This document shows positions 6,424 through 6,944 of a DNA stretch of 6,944 nt, in pieces. Within the stretch, counting starts at the first letter, position 1. Each line of letters starts with the position of its first letter. A program made the position numbers and the translations under genes. The notes under the pieces were generated by a model. The model saw nothing but the letters and a program-made list of their open reading frames with translations. It was not told the origin of the DNA and searched no databases. Origin of the DNA: QHWF01 sp036848175 (lineage in GTDB: Bacteria; Acidobacteriota; Vicinamibacteria; Vicinamibacterales; CAVVIG01); contig DAIUKO010000374.1 of NCBI GenBank assembly GCA_036848175.1, forward strand, positions 1 to 6,944, in the 5' to 3' direction.

Positions 6424-6909
6424 ATGACGCCCATTCGTGCCACCGTTCTCGCCGGCCTTGCCGGTTTGATCCTCGGAATCGGTTCGACCGTCGCATTTCA
6501 GGGCGACGCGCTTGCGCAATCACGAAGCGCGCGTCGCGTCATCCGTCCCGAGAAGGGGCCGAATACCGGCCTGCCGTTCAGTCCCGGCATCCTCGTCGGC
6601 GACACGTTGTACATCTCGGGTCACCTCGGACGCGATCCGTCGACCAACGCGCTGGTTCGCGGCGGCATCGAAGCGGAAACGCGGCAATCGCTCGCGAACA
6701 TTCGCGAGGTGCTGAAAGCCGCCGGCATGGACTTCAAGGACGTGACGACGGTGACGGCCTACATCGTGAGCTTCGCCGAGTTCGCGAAGTTCAACGCGAT
6801 CTATCGCGAAACGTTTCCCAGCGATCAACCGGCGCGCGCGACCGTGCAGGTCGCGGCGCTGAACGACGGCGCACGCGTCGAGCTGCAGATGATCGCGGTC
6901 AAACCGTGA
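6424..6909 (+). CDS. RidA (YjgF/YER057c/UK114) family protein with export signal
   Basis: The protein is 161 aa, about 30 longer than cytosolic RidA (around 128 aa). The extra part is an N-terminal signal: R5, a hydrophobic run from about 7 to 25, and a good signal-peptidase site at ALA|QS (31/32). The RidA core runs from about 45 to 161. It has GDTLYISGHLGRDP (59-72), a helix with ETRQSLANIREVLKAAGMDF (85-104), then PARATVQVAAL (136-146) and ARVELQMIAV (150-159). R138 and E153 match E. coli RidA R105 and E120, the carboxylate-binding and water-positioning residues, by the same 15-residue spacing; S65 matches the active-site Ser region. The usual Tyr17 appears as F52. RidA enzymes hydrolyse 2-iminoacids/enamines; an exported copy would act on imines formed in the periplasm. 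It follows the esterase by 61 bp and is probably in the same operon. Deaminase activity is not certain because many RidA subfamilies lack it. Confidence 0.9.
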   Translation: MTPIRATVLAGLAGLILGIGSTVAFQGDALAQSRSARRVIRPEKGPNTGLPFSPGILVGDTLYISGHLGRDPSTNALVRGGIEAETRQSLANIREVLKAAGMDFKDVTTVTAYIVSFAEFAKFNAIYRETFPSDQPARATVQVAALNDGARVELQMIAVKP

Positions 6910-6924
6910 GGGCGGCACTGGGAA

Positions 6925-6944
6925 GGGATTCGGGATTTGGGATT
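6925..6944 (+). repeat. Tandem GGGATT repeat (three units, truncated by window end)
   Basis: GGGATT occurs at 6925-6930, 6932-6937 and 6939-6944, separated by single bases C and T, giving a 7-bp period. It begins 15 bp after the ridA-like stop codon and runs to the window edge, so its full length is not visible. Such GGGATT-type intergenic repeats are, from general memory, common in some GC-rich soil and plant-associated bacterial genomes; their role is not known. Confidence 0.7.

Overview
The window is compact, GC-rich bacterial DNA. It holds five protein-coding genes, four of them in one rightward operon-like run, with one divergent gene at the left edge. No rRNA, tRNA, CRISPR array, insertion sequence or phage gene was seen. 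The gene families, the high GC content and a short GGGATT-type tandem repeat at the right edge fit a soil bacterium, most like Acidobacteriota of the Vicinamibacteria type. That placement is an inference from family content and was not tested.

Layout: (1) 8-790, minus strand: a Tat-exported beta-propeller protein of about 260 aa. (2) 791-851: a 61-bp divergent promoter region with one TATATA core that could serve both directions. (3) 852-3686, plus: an unusual 944-aa fusion of an N-terminal metal-dependent hydrolase (DUF6282-like/amidohydrolase type) and a C-terminal PQQ-dependent dehydrogenase of the membrane glucose dehydrogenase-like family. (4) 3703-4809, plus: an exported NHL propeller that keeps the catalytic residues of peptidyl-alpha-hydroxyglycine alpha-amidating lyase (PAL). 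(5) 4806-6362, plus: a secreted tannase/feruloyl-esterase-family hydrolase whose ATG overlaps the PAL-like stop codon. (6) 6424-6909, plus: a RidA-family protein with an unusual export signal. (7) 6925-6944: three heptamer-spaced GGGATT repeats, cut by the window end.

All five products carry a predicted export signal (one Tat, four Sec-like, the fusion's being the weakest), so the locus looks like a periplasmic catabolic module. A plausible but unproven scheme: the esterase frees an aromatic acid or alcohol from a plant- or polymer-derived ester; the quinoprotein half of the fusion oxidises an alcohol, sugar or aldehyde and passes electrons to the respiratory chain; the hydrolase half and the PAL-like lyase break C-N or C-C bonds; and the exported RidA clears reactive imine/enamine intermediates. 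The strongest candidates for something undescribed are the hydrolase-quinoprotein fusion and its linkage to a catalytically complete PAL-like lyase and a periplasmic RidA.
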